12,026 bases of DNA, taken from assembly GCA_002686215.1 (NCBI GenBank), contig NZAU01000164.1:1-12026 (forward strand). Reading direction: 5' to 3'. Both the position numbers and the translations under genes were made by a program. Source of the stretch: Candidatus Woesearchaeota archaeon. Its GTDB lineage: Archaea > Nanoarchaeota > Nanoarchaeia > UBA10117 > ARS21. Shown piece after piece: positions 1-7,200 of the stretch. Under the pieces are notes generated by a model. That model searched no databases. It was not told the origin of the DNA and worked only from the letters and a program-made list of their open reading frames with translations. Each line of letters starts with the position of its first letter. The first letter of the stretch is position 1.

Positions 1-2
1 TA

Positions 3-14
3 GTCAATATTGAC
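3..14. repeat. 12-bp perfect palindrome at window edge
   Basis: The sequence GTCAATATTGAC is a perfect inverted repeat with no spacer, in the AT-rich tract downstream of the last minus-strand gene. It could be an operator-like dyad for a gene starting beyond the window. A 12-bp AT-rich palindrome is also easily found by chance. A run of six C (six G on the minus strand) lies just beside it, at about 18-23. Confidence 0.35.
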
Positions 15-60
15 ACACCCCCCTAATAATGTATATAATAACTCTGTGGAGTTTCAAAGA

Positions 61-240
61 TTATCCTTTGACTGTATGTAATGCTTCTAGAGCACCAGAC
101 AGTTTAATAAATTCTTCTTTCTTAGTGTTAAACGCTCTTTCAGTTTCGAGAAGTTCTTCACGAAGTTTTTCGAGTCTTGACGTAAGATCAGTAATCATAC
201 TTTCGACATCAGTACCAGTAGTTTCTGTTGGTTTTGCCAT
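61..240 (-). CDS. small coiled-coil protein, function unknown
   Basis: This is a 59-residue protein starting MAKPTETTGTDVESM and ending ALEALHTVKG. About residues 12-46 are rich in Leu, Glu, Lys and Arg with heptad-like spacing (LTSRLEKLREELLETERAF), so a single amphipathic helix forming a coiled coil is likely. No signal peptide or membrane segment is visible. It is the last gene of the cluster and is separated from the upstream oxygenase by 30 nt. A CTAAATA late-promoter-like box (272-278) overlaps that gene's stop codon, so it may have its own late promoter. No clear Shine-Dalgarno precedes the ATG. A small structural or chaperone-like virion protein would fit the late context, but I do not recognise the family. 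The reality of the gene rests on position, an intact frame and the promoter-like box. Confidence 0.7.
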   Translation of the reverse strand: MAKPTETTGTDVESMITDLTSRLEKLREELLETERAFNTKKEEFIKLSGALEALHTVKG

Positions 241-270
241 GATAGAGAATAATAAGTAACTCAGACATTT

Positions 271-828
271 TTATTTAGGTAGTCCTAAAGAAGGTCTTCC
301 ATCAAATAATAAGTCTTTATGGGGTCCATTTGCATCAACCCAGTGCATAAAACATTGAAGCAACCAATCAGATTCTATTGGTTCTCTCCAATGATAGTAT
401 TTACAACCTTCATAAATGCACAGATCTCCCCTTTTTAGAGTAACACTTTCAGCACCATTTTTTGAAGGAGTTTTGTTGAAATAGATTGGGGATAGTGGTT
501 GATCTGAAGGATGTGCTAGAGTAAGAGTTGCGGAGTATTCACATTCTGGTCTATCTGTGTGTATGTTTAACTCATCACCTCTTTGATAAAATCTTACATA
601 AGAGTAAGTTGGCAATAAATGTTTGCCTAACATACATGAGATGTGATCTGTGGATAGTTTTAGAATTGTATCAGTGAAAGGATCACCGTAGATATTCATA
701 CCTCCATTATTTGTGTTTGCGTCAGAACCAAATTCAATATCTTTACCAGAAGATAGTCTAGTGATAAAATATTGTTCAGTAAATTTACAAAATTCTAGTC
801 CTAAAAATCCTTCAATTACTTTATTCAT
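271..828 (-). CDS. 2OG-Fe(II) oxygenase (prolyl 4-hydroxylase-like)
   Basis: This is a 185-residue predicted non-haem iron dioxygenase. It would use 2-oxoglutarate and O2 to hydroxylate a protein or small-molecule substrate in the infected cell. The double-stranded beta-helix core is recognisable. 'YSYVRFYQRGDELNIHTD' gives the first iron ligands (His90, Asp92), 'YSATLTLAHPSDQ' is the following strand pair, and 'GDLCIYEGCKYYHWREP' gives His146. Arg148 or a nearby residue may bind 2OG. The C-terminal 'LLQCFMHWVD' strand is typical of short cyanophage members. The start codon overlaps the previous gene's stop by 4 nt (ATGA), with a GGAG about 10 nt upstream, so translation is probably coupled to the 221-residue oxygenase. 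At 185 residues it is a bare catalytic domain. The substrate cannot be told from sequence. Confidence 0.85.
   Translation of the reverse strand: MNKVIEGFLGLEFCKFTEQYFITRLSSGKDIEFGSDANTNNGGMNIYGDPFTDTILKLSTDHISCMLGKHLLPTYSYVRFYQRGDELNIHTDRPECEYSATLTLAHPSDQPLSPIYFNKTPSKNGAESVTLKRGDLCIYEGCKYYHWREPIESDWLLQCFMHWVDANGPHKDLLFDGRPSLGLPK
272..278 (-). promoter_or_regulatory. T4-type late promoter-like box (CTAAATA)
   Basis: Minus-strand CTAAATA sits 31 nt upstream of the 59-residue gene's ATG and overlaps the TAA stop of the 185-residue gene. T4 late promoters use TATAAATA as a lone -10 element, and variants have been described in cyanophages. The call rests on similar boxes recurring before other genes in the window. 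Confidence 0.45.
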
Positions 829-1490
829 TTTAACTTATCTCCAATAACCCAACCAACTAAAGAATAACGAACACCTTTGGTCACTGGTGTTACTTCATGT
901 AAGGTATGTGAAGGGAATAGAGTCATAGATCCTTTATTTTTTGATATTGACTCTGCACCATTATTCAATAATAAATCACCACCTCGATAATCATTGGGAT
1001 GTGATAGTTGAACTGAAAAACTTAATTTTCTTTGAGTTGTATTTACATTGTTTCCCAGATTAGCATCTAAGTGTTGTCTATAATGCCCCTGATATTCTGA
1101 ATGATATTCTCCAAACTGCAATGTTTGTATAGAACGTAAATCATATTCCCAATTAGAATCATTGACTTCACAAATAATGCGGGTCAGTTTTTCATACAAC
1201 CAACTATTGAATGAGTTTGGTTTCAACCAAGAAACTTTAGATCTTCTCACATCAGAGTCAACTACGAATTCATTATGTGAAGCAACAGTTCCTAAATTTG
1301 AACCAGATTGTTTACCCGTAAATATAATCTTACCAATTTCTTCCTCAGAAAAAATATCAGAAACTGTTACACATGATGGGTTATTAAATGACATCAAAGG
1401 CCATTCATCTGATGAGGAATGATCTAATTCTAAATCTGAAATAATATAATCCAGACTGTCTACATCATAATTAAAATAATCAGATACCAT
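825..1490 (-). CDS. 2OG-Fe(II) oxygenase (prolyl 4-hydroxylase family)
   Basis: This is a 221-residue protein with the most canonical prolyl-4-hydroxylase/PiuC-like signature in the window. 'GHYRQHLDANL' supplies His140 and Asp142, 'RKLSFSVQLSHPNDYRGGDLLL' forms the core strands, and 'LFPSHTLHEVTPVTKGVRYSLVGWV' supplies His198. Arg208, ten residues later, is the usual 2OG C5-carboxylate ligand. About residues 1-35 form an acidic N-terminal extension (DYFNYDVDSLDYI...) before the domain begins at 'CVTVSDIFSEEEIGKII'. It overlaps the 177-residue gene upstream by 11 nt and the next oxygenase downstream by 4 nt, so two hydroxylases are co-translated. Members of this family modify prolines in proteins or act on free substrates. 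The phage substrate is unknown, and nearby fibre proteins are the obvious candidates. All catalytic residues are intact. Confidence 0.9.
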   Translation of the reverse strand: MVSDYFNYDVDSLDYIISDLELDHSSSDEWPLMSFNNPSCVTVSDIFSEEEIGKIIFTGKQSGSNLGTVASHNEFVVDSDVRRSKVSWLKPNSFNSWLYEKLTRIICEVNDSNWEYDLRSIQTLQFGEYHSEYQGHYRQHLDANLGNNVNTTQRKLSFSVQLSHPNDYRGGDLLLNNGAESISKNKGSMTLFPSHTLHEVTPVTKGVRYSLVGWVIGDKLK

Positions 1491-2013
1491 AACTTAATTG
1501 ACTTAACTCATATACTGTAGAACACTCATCAACTTGTCTAAAAAACTCTATCTCTTGTTCTAGAAGTTCATCAAATCTACGATTCAGTTTCTCTACAAGA
1601 GAGAACATTCGATCTCTATCGAATTTATGGTAATTGTTCTGACTCTTGATGATATTAGAATGCCTATTGTTTTGGAAGTTGGCAAACATAATTGATTCCA
1701 AATCAATGGGGAATCTATATCCTTCAAAAACCACACCTTCATCACGAAAATCTTTCGTGATTTCTTCTGACATTCTTTTTATATTCAGTTTTATTTCTTC
1801 TAAATGACCATCATTACAAGAATAATTTTTCAGAGATTCACCACGAACAAAACCTACTCCATCATGCCCTGCCCAAGATAAATCAGATTTTTCTTCATCA
1901 CTTAGTCCAGGAAATGTGCAGATATTTTTCCAATCTTGAGGTTGTTTTTGAAATACTCCTCGTACTTCTCTTTGGTGATTATCAACAATAATGTAAAGTT
2001 CACTTAGATTCAT
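1480..2013 (-). CDS. hypothetical protein, possible tail-fibre assembly (DUF4376-like)
   Basis: This is a 177-residue soluble protein with no signal peptide or membrane segment. The N-terminal half begins MNLSELYIIVDNHQREVRG and contains 'SDLSWAGHDGVGF'. The C-terminal half contains a charged helix and the stretch 'RDEGVVFEGYRFPIDLES', then 'FDELLEQEIEFFRQVDEC' and 'YELSQL'. That C-terminal arrangement (a 'G.G..F.G.RF..D' element, then a helix ending in a threonine/valine-rich turn and 'eL') loosely recalls DUF4376 proteins, which sit next to phage tail-fibre genes and may help assembly. The resemblance is weak and comes from memory of the family. The gene overlaps its upstream neighbour by 14 nt and its downstream oxygenase by 11 nt. 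No Shine-Dalgarno is evident, so translational coupling is likely. Confidence 0.8.
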   Translation of the reverse strand: MNLSELYIIVDNHQREVRGVFQKQPQDWKNICTFPGLSDEEKSDLSWAGHDGVGFVRGESLKNYSCNDGHLEEIKLNIKRMSEEITKDFRDEGVVFEGYRFPIDLESIMFANFQNNRHSNIIKSQNNYHKFDRDRMFSLVEKLNRRFDELLEQEIEFFRQVDECSTVYELSQLSYGI

Positions 2014-2494
2014 CAGTTTCAGGCAATAATGGTTTTTCAGGTTCTTCTACTCGAACTTTCTCCAGTTCCGTTTCTTTTTTAGCAATAAGTTTTTCTCTTG
2101 ATTGATCACTGAGTTGCCATGAACCAAGACCAAGGTGTGCTGTGTCGGGAAGAGTTCTAGGATCCCAAGATCTCCAAGTGGCATAATCTTCCTTGGGTCT
2201 AGTAGCAATGTCTAAACCACACTGAGCAGCAAGAGAATTTAGGAGTTCAACTGCTTCGGTTGGTTGTAGTTGCACATACATGTCATCAGCATCTCCACGC
2301 ATAGAAATTTCTATAGTTCCGCCACATGCAGCACCAACAGAAATACTACGACCTCTATTTTTAGCAGCTCTAAGTTCATACAACTCGAACTTCATTTGTT
2401 CAAGTTCAATCTGTGCGCTTACAAGTGCTTTTTGTCTTTTTATTGCGTCAATTTCTGCAGAGTTGTCCATCTTAATTTCAGGGGATTCTTCCAT
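2000..2494 (-). CDS. conserved hypothetical protein with N-terminal coiled coil
   Basis: This is a 164-residue protein. Residues about 10-48 (AEIDAIKRQKALVSAQIELEQMKFEL...) form a probable coiled coil. The central part (about 50-115) is compact and mixed: 'GGTIEISMRGDADDMYVQLQ' looks like beta strands, followed by the helix 'TEAVELLNSLAAQCGLDI' and 'EDYATWRSWDP'. The tail is charged and rich in Lys, Glu and Pro. I believe similar proteins occur in cyanomyoviruses, but I cannot name a function. It is first in a four-gene overlapping run (164, 177, 221 and 185 residues), preceded by an AATAAATA box. That arrangement suggests a late, virion-related role, perhaps as a structural or assembly partner of the hydroxylases downstream. 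The start is the first Met after the promoter-like box, and no clear Shine-Dalgarno is seen. Confidence 0.8.
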   Translation of the reverse strand: MEESPEIKMDNSAEIDAIKRQKALVSAQIELEQMKFELYELRAAKNRGRSISVGAACGGTIEISMRGDADDMYVQLQPTEAVELLNSLAAQCGLDIATRPKEDYATWRSWDPRTLPDTAHLGLGSWQLSDQSREKLIAKKETELEKVRVEEPEKPLLPETDESK

Positions 2495-2516
2495 AGTAAA
2501 TTAAACAAGTTTTGAT

Positions 2517-2524
2517 TATTTATT
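2517..2524 (-). promoter_or_regulatory. T4-type late promoter-like box (AATAAATA)
   Basis: Minus-strand AATAAATA, one mismatch from the T4 late consensus TATAAATA, ends 22 nt upstream of the 164-residue gene's ATG. It overlaps the TAA stop codon of the glycine-rich gene. It would drive the four-gene run that ends with the two oxygenases. Confidence 0.55.
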
Positions 2525-3638
2525 GAGCGTCCCAGGAGATAGTTACTGTGCCACCACTTGGAACTGTTACAGAATAATTATTGAATGGAGTTATAGTAAT
2601 ATCTGTAAAAGTATTGGTATTGGCAGCATTTCCTGGGTTTCCAGGGTTTTTGTTTCCAGGATTTCCAGGGTTTCCTGGGTTGCCGGTGTTGCGTTGTGCG
2701 CCACCACCGCCGCCTCCACCGCCACCGCCGCCTGCTTTACCATCACCAGCGTCATCATTCTTATTGGCACCACCGCCGCCACCACCTTCACCGCCAGCAC
2801 CAGCGGCACCAGGACCAGAACCACCATTGCCGCCATTGCCACCTTCTATATTACCGCGAGTTGACCATGCTCTCTCACCATTGTTACCAGGATTGCCGGC
2901 ATTTGGAGATTGCCCTGCGTCTCCACCATTTCCTGCTTCAATAGAAGACATTTTATAGTCATCATTACCGAAGTTACTATAATTTACTCTTCCACCATTT
3001 CCACCTTGCCCAGCATTACCGCCGCCACCAGCATTACCTTTATTGCCAGGGTTTCCAGGATTGCCTGGGTTTCCACTACCAGCATTTCCGCCTTGTCCGC
3101 CAGGGAATTGATAATTACCAAAACTAGTTTTTTGTCCAGAATTTCCTGAGTTACCAGGACTACCAGATCCACCACCACCGCCATTATTTTTATTACCTTG
3201 ATTGCCACTTTGCCCTTGACCACCAGGGTTACCGGCATTTGCTTTTTTGGTATATTTGTTATTGAATTCTTGGTCCCTACCAAAGTTAATTGGGTTGCCT
3301 CTACTGCCGCCTCCACCTCCGCCACCTCCAGGGTTTGAAGTGGATTCACCAGAGTTTCCGCCGTCTGCACTATTAGCACTTGATTTTTCACCTTCAGCAG
3401 CGGCACCACCACCGCCTCCGCCTCCTCCACCACCACCGTGGTTTCCAGGATTTCCAGTACCCTTATTACCCTTATTACCAGCATTACCAGGATTGCCTGG
3501 ATTACCTGGTCCACCCTTTCCAGATAAACTAGCAACCTGTAATCTTGGCGGAGCAACAAAATTACCAGGAGCATTAAAAGTAACTGATCCTGATAACAGA
3601 GATCCTGATTGTATGATTCTACGGGTGTAATGTGTCAT
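2520..3638 (-). CDS. collagen-like glycine-rich protein, candidate fibre-tip adhesin
   Basis: This is a 372-residue protein dominated by Gly, Asn, Pro and Ala. Residues 1-42 form a non-repetitive head (TRRIIQSGSLLSGSVTFNAP...). Residues 43-337 mix Gly-Asn-Pro/Ala/Lys triplets (43-66, 189-202, 319-337), pure glycine runs (68-78, 104-111, 285-290, 303-313) and linkers such as 'KTSFGNYQFPGG' and 'FGNDDYKMSSIEAG'. Residues 338-372 form a beta-rich C-terminal cap (TDITITPFNNYSVTV...VTISWDAQ). I count 14 Asn-Pro-Gly and about 19 X-Pro-Gly sites, plus four X-Lys-Gly. The pattern suits collagen-like or polyglycine-II helices, as in the phage gp38-type adhesin at the fibre tip. It starts 1 nt after a 2OG-Fe(II) oxygenase whose substrate it may be, and follows the giant fibre gene. 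Receptor binding is inferred, not shown. Confidence 0.88.
   Translation of the reverse strand: MTHYTRRIIQSGSLLSGSVTFNAPGNFVAPPRLQVASLSGKGGPGNPGNPGNAGNKGNKGTGNPGNHGGGGGGGGGGGAAAEGEKSSANSADGGNSGESTSNPGGGGGGGGSRGNPINFGRDQEFNNKYTKKANAGNPGGQGQSGNQGNKNNGGGGGSGSPGNSGNSGQKTSFGNYQFPGGQGGNAGSGNPGNPGNPGNKGNAGGGGNAGQGGNGGRVNYSNFGNDDYKMSSIEAGNGGDAGQSPNAGNPGNNGERAWSTRGNIEGGNGGNGGSGPGAAGAGGEGGGGGGANKNDDAGDGKAGGGGGGGGGGGAQRNTGNPGNPGNPGNKNPGNPGNAANTNTFTDITITPFNNYSVTVPSGGTVTISWDAQ
2628..2684 (-). repeat. tandem Gly-Asn-Pro repeat tract
   Basis: This tract encodes residues 319-337 of the glycine-rich protein. Near-identical 9-nt units recur (plus-strand forms ccagggttt and ccaggattt), giving five Asn-Pro-Gly motifs. 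Similar tracts lie at 3036-3074 and 3441-3512. In-frame units allow changes in length without frameshift. Confidence 0.75.
3036..3074 (-). repeat. tandem Gly-Asn-Pro repeat tract
   Basis: This tract encodes residues 189-201 of the glycine-rich protein, with three consecutive Gly-Asn-Pro triplets followed by Gly-Asn-Lys. It uses the same 9-nt-like units as the tracts at 2628-2684 and 3441-3512. Confidence 0.7.
3441..3512 (-). repeat. tandem Gly-Asn-X repeat tract (X = Pro, Ala, Lys)
   Basis: This tract encodes residues 43-66 of the glycine-rich protein. It reads as G-N-P, G-N-P, G-N-A, G-N-K, G-N-K in strict triplet register, the most collagen-like stretch in the window. Pro and Lys fall in the position before Gly. 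Confidence 0.7.
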
Positions 3639-3639
3639 C

Positions 3640-4254
3640 TTAGATGTAATAAAACCAACCAGTTATAATATATTTAGATTTAGTTCCATGAACAACATTA
3701 CCTCTATGGACATGAGTAAAACCAGCAGGCCAAATAACACACTTATTTCTTTCTGGTTTAACTCTTCGTTTCAAATAAAGGAACTCAGTTTCACCTGCAT
3801 CTTCAATGTCATTGAGATAGATTGAGAACGCTAAACATCTATGTCTGTCTTCATATCCATCATTTTCGTGGTGCCAAATATGATAACCTTGACCAGGATC
3901 AGTTCTTTGCATTTTTAGTGCATGTCCTGATATGTTACTACCTAAAAGATGATCATATTGATTAACGTATTGATCGAAACAAACTTGGAGACCTTTCCAC
4001 ACCATATGAATTGGATTCTTATCTCTCCATGCAGGAAATGTAAGTATATTCAAGTCTAAAAAGACAAAATTATCGTCTTTTTCAGTTTTAGTGCAACCTT
4101 CTTCTTCTTGTTGTCTATTTTTAAGGACACAATTAGTCCCACTCTCAATGTGTTCAAAAGCGTTAATCATATGTTCACAAAAATCGTCGGGATATACATT
4201 TCTGTAAGTCCCGACGAAATCTTTATACTCACATGACACTTCTGTTGTAGTCAT
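3640..4254 (-). CDS. 2OG-Fe(II) oxygenase adjacent to collagen-like gene
   Basis: This is a 204-residue predicted non-haem iron hydroxylase. The core begins near residue 108. 'GQGYHIWHHENDGYEDRHR' carries the probable first ligands as a His-x-Glu (His128, Glu130), in place of the commoner His-x-Asp. 'LAFSIYLNDIEDAGETEFLY' is the typical strand pair with the G-E-T-E-F element. 'VIWPAGFTHVHRGN' gives the distal His (His183, or alternatively His181), and Lys194 in 'KSKYIITGWF' occupies the 2OG-carboxylate position. The N-terminal half (residues 15-105) matches the helical lead-in of short phage family members. An AATAAATA box lies 21 nt upstream of the start, and the stop is 1 nt from the start of the glycine-rich gene. 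This two-gene arrangement suggests the collagen-like protein as substrate. There is no Shine-Dalgarno. The family call is strong; the substrate is inferred. Confidence 0.85.
   Translation of the reverse strand: MTTTEVSCEYKDFVGTYRNVYPDDFCEHMINAFEHIESGTNCVLKNRQQEEEGCTKTEKDDNFVFLDLNILTFPAWRDKNPIHMVWKGLQVCFDQYVNQYDHLLGSNISGHALKMQRTDPGQGYHIWHHENDGYEDRHRCLAFSIYLNDIEDAGETEFLYLKRRVKPERNKCVIWPAGFTHVHRGNVVHGTKSKYIITGWFYYI
3671..3677 (-). promoter_or_regulatory. possible internal late promoter-like box (CTAAATA)
   Basis: Minus-strand CTAAATA ends 32 nt upstream of the glycine-rich gene's ATG, the same spacing as other boxes here. It lies inside the last codons of the oxygenase (the Ser-Lys-Tyr of its conserved C-terminal strand), so coding constraint alone could explain it. 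Confidence 0.3.
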
Positions 4255-4275
4255 ATATTAAATCACGAGATAATT

Positions 4276-4283
4276 TATTTATT
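4276..4283 (-). promoter_or_regulatory. T4-type late promoter-like box (AATAAATA)
   Basis: Minus-strand AATAAATA ends 21 nt before the ATG of the 204-residue oxygenase and starts 1 nt after the TAG stop of the giant fibre gene. It is one mismatch from TATAAATA. It would transcribe the oxygenase and collagen-like pair. Confidence 0.55.
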
Positions 4284-4284
4284 A

Positions 4285-7200
4285 CTACTTCATATCGGGT
4301 AGAGCGAGGTTTCCGTACCACTCTCCACCACCATCATATGAAATAAAGACCCAAATATCTTCAGCACCATTAGCAGTAGTTCTGGAAGGTGTAGAACCAC
4401 CTGGCCACTTTATATTACCGTTCCACGTCAAACTAGCACCACCAGTTCCATTTTTGATAATAATTTGTGTTGAGTAGATGTCAGAAGAAGAATTGTTGCC
4501 GTCTACAGGAACACTGGTAAAGTTGACAGTGGTATTACCCGTGAGTCTGATTCTGAAGTTGTTAGCTGTAGAAGTATTGAGGTTAACAGTTCCACTCTTA
4601 TTACCTAGATCGCTGAAAGTTTCTAGGTACTTACCCATTCTGAATTGGTCGATCAATGGATAATTTGAATTACCATTGATACTACCAGTGACATTCAGAG
4701 TAGTAATATCTGCGGTGCTAGCATCAAGTGTGTTGGTATCAATGTTTCCAGAGTTATCAATCGTTGCAGATGTTAATTTATTAACCGCAGTGTTTGCACT
4801 ACTATTACGAGACATAATAGTGTCAGCAGTCGCATTAGAAGTTGCAGTCTTACCATCAAGCAAATCAACGTTCAGGTTAGTAACCTTAGTTGTAGATACA
4901 ACCGTAAATGGTGCAGCACCTTGAGCGATTGTCGATCTAAATTGAGATGCCTGAACAATACCATCAGAACCTGCATTAATGTGCATGTTATTGCCATTAC
5001 TATCCAGGTTACCCAATACATTCTTGGCATCATGTCCGAAGTAAGTGATAATACCAACATTTGCTCTCAGACCCTCACCTGCAGCAGTTCCACTCAACCA
5101 GAGTTTAGAACCAACTTGTGCATTTGCAACGTAAAGAACACCAGCACCAGCAGGGTTTCCACCTGTTTGACCAGCAATGTATGGTGAGTAAACGTTATTT
5201 GCATTTACATTGGTATAAGTTGCATCAGTACCAGATATTGTGGTAACAATACCAGAGTTAATGTATGCATTTGGAGCACCTATCCAACCACCAGCAGGAA
5301 CAATTAGAGTGGTTACAATACCTACACCAATATATGCGGTACTAATACCTGCCCAGGAGTCGCCCGTATTTACATTATAAGGTGGAACAATCAGAGTGGT
5401 TATGACACCAACATTAATTCTTGCATTTGGAGATGCAAAGTTAGTAGCACGTAATCCAACCGCTTGAACTGTTGTACCAGTAATCTCATCATATGTTAGA
5501 TCACTACCTTCGATTGTAGTAACAACACCAGTGTTTACATATGCATTTGATTGAACAACTAAGTCATCATAAACATAGAAGTCAGTTGCAAATCCTAACT
5601 TGATACTTGCAGCAGTACCAACCTGTAGGAATTCACATTCTACAGAAGTAAAGATTCCAATCGCAGCACTAGCAAGTCCTACGACTTCTAGTTGACCCAT
5701 TGCAACTGTTCCCTTAAATGTAGAGACTCCAGTGTAATTAGACTCGAAAGAGTTCTCTACAGTTACTTGAGTATTATTACCGAAGGTGAATGCCGCACCA
5801 GTGATTTCTACGTTAGAGAACTGTGCGATCTTATCTGCATCAGTAACTTTGAAGACGTAGTTATCTGTTCCAGCAGTACCAGTTAAGACAATTTCATCCT
5901 TAACTGTGACAGTTTCATAAGTAACACCAGAGAATGTCTGGTTTTGTGAGAAGGTAACTGCACCACCAACAAATAGGTGATCAATTCTAGTAACACCATT
6001 TACTTGGAAAGCATCTGCGGTTGAGTCATGAACAAATCCCGAACTACCTCCAGTCTCACCAATAGCAACTCTATCTAAGGTGAGGAAAGTTTCATCTTTC
6101 TCGATGGAAATTACACCCCATCTTCTCCAATCATTGTCAGCAAATACGTGTCCAATATATCCACCAGGTTCAGGTATTGCCTTGAACGAGATGTCACCAG
6201 GTCTCTTACCAATGATGGGTGTTTGAATACCCACCGTCATTTCTTTAGCCTGTGCTGCCTCACCTTTCAGGAAGAATATGTTAGTTTCTAATCCTTCTTC
6301 AGAAGAAACAGTTACTTTGTTAGTATAAGATACAGGACCGTAGAACTGAGACGTTCTATTCTGGTTTACACCACCTTCAACAGTAATTGCGTTCTTAACA
6401 ATCAGATCGTCAAAGATACCGTTGTTTGCACTAACAACCTCACTCTTACTTTCATCACCGAAGTAAGTAATCTTAGGAGCACCGATTGTAATTTCTTCAC
6501 CAGTAGTTCCGTTGACCTTAGTTGCACCAGTGAAGAATTCACCACGGTCATTCATACCAGTATAAACAACTGCACCACCATCTTGTTCTCTTGACTGTGC
6601 AAGTAGAACCTCATCATCGGTCAGAATTCTATCTTGAACCTGAGGCATACCAGTTGAATAGTTGCCAGGACCGAAACCTAGGTATTCAAAGGTATGTGCG
6701 GATGCACGAAGAATGGAGTGTCTGCGTAACTCCATTGGTAGGATTTTGATCTTCTGGACAACCTGTCCAACTTCACCAGTGTTTGCAGGAGTAGCAAATT
6801 GACCTCTAGCTACTTGTAAAGTATTGGTGGTTGGATTTGACTTAACTCTCAGGATTTCATCACCCAATGTGATGTAATCACCTAGACCAAAACCATCCGA
6901 ATTAGTTAAAGTAATAGTGATGTCGGTTTTAGCAGCAGGACTTGCTAAAGTAGTTTGGATGCCAACATACATTGGAGTGGATCTACCACCCAAGTTCTCT
7001 TCACCAGCACCAACTGGTTTACCCTGTGAGGAGAGACCATATCTTTGAATTGTAGTTCCTGTTGCCATTGTTTGTGCAACAGTAGAAACACCCGCAGTAA
7101 ATGTGAAGGTATTAATGCCTACATTTTCAAGAACTTGATACTTTTCAATTCCAAAGAAAGTATTACCACTACCAACAATTCTAAAAGTATTACCAGGTAA

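Noticed and set aside
40..53. Hairpin AACTC-TGTG-GAGTT after the last gene as a terminator
   Set aside because: The stem is only 5 bp and no T run follows on the minus strand. It is too weak to call.
29..259. Plus-strand 76-residue open frame
   Set aside because: It is antisense to the 59-residue coiled-coil gene, which fits the strand bias and has a promoter-like box. The Ser-rich translation is typical of a shadow frame.
2700..3440. On/off phase variation through slippage in the glycine tracts
   Set aside because: The tracts use mixed GGN codons and are not homopolymers or pure trinucleotide runs. Loss or gain would be in frame, so an on/off switch is not supported; only length change is plausible.
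2581..3630. Long plus-strand open frames encoding polyproline-rich proteins (2581-2958 and 3247-3630)
   Set aside because: They are the reverse complement of GGN-rich codons: glycine runs read backwards as CCN proline. They have no ribosome-binding site and lie wholly antisense to a better gene.
2520..3638. CRISPR-like or satellite array suggested by short repeats
   Set aside because: The repeats are in-frame triplet-based coding units of unequal length with no regular spacers, explained by the Gly-Asn-X protein.
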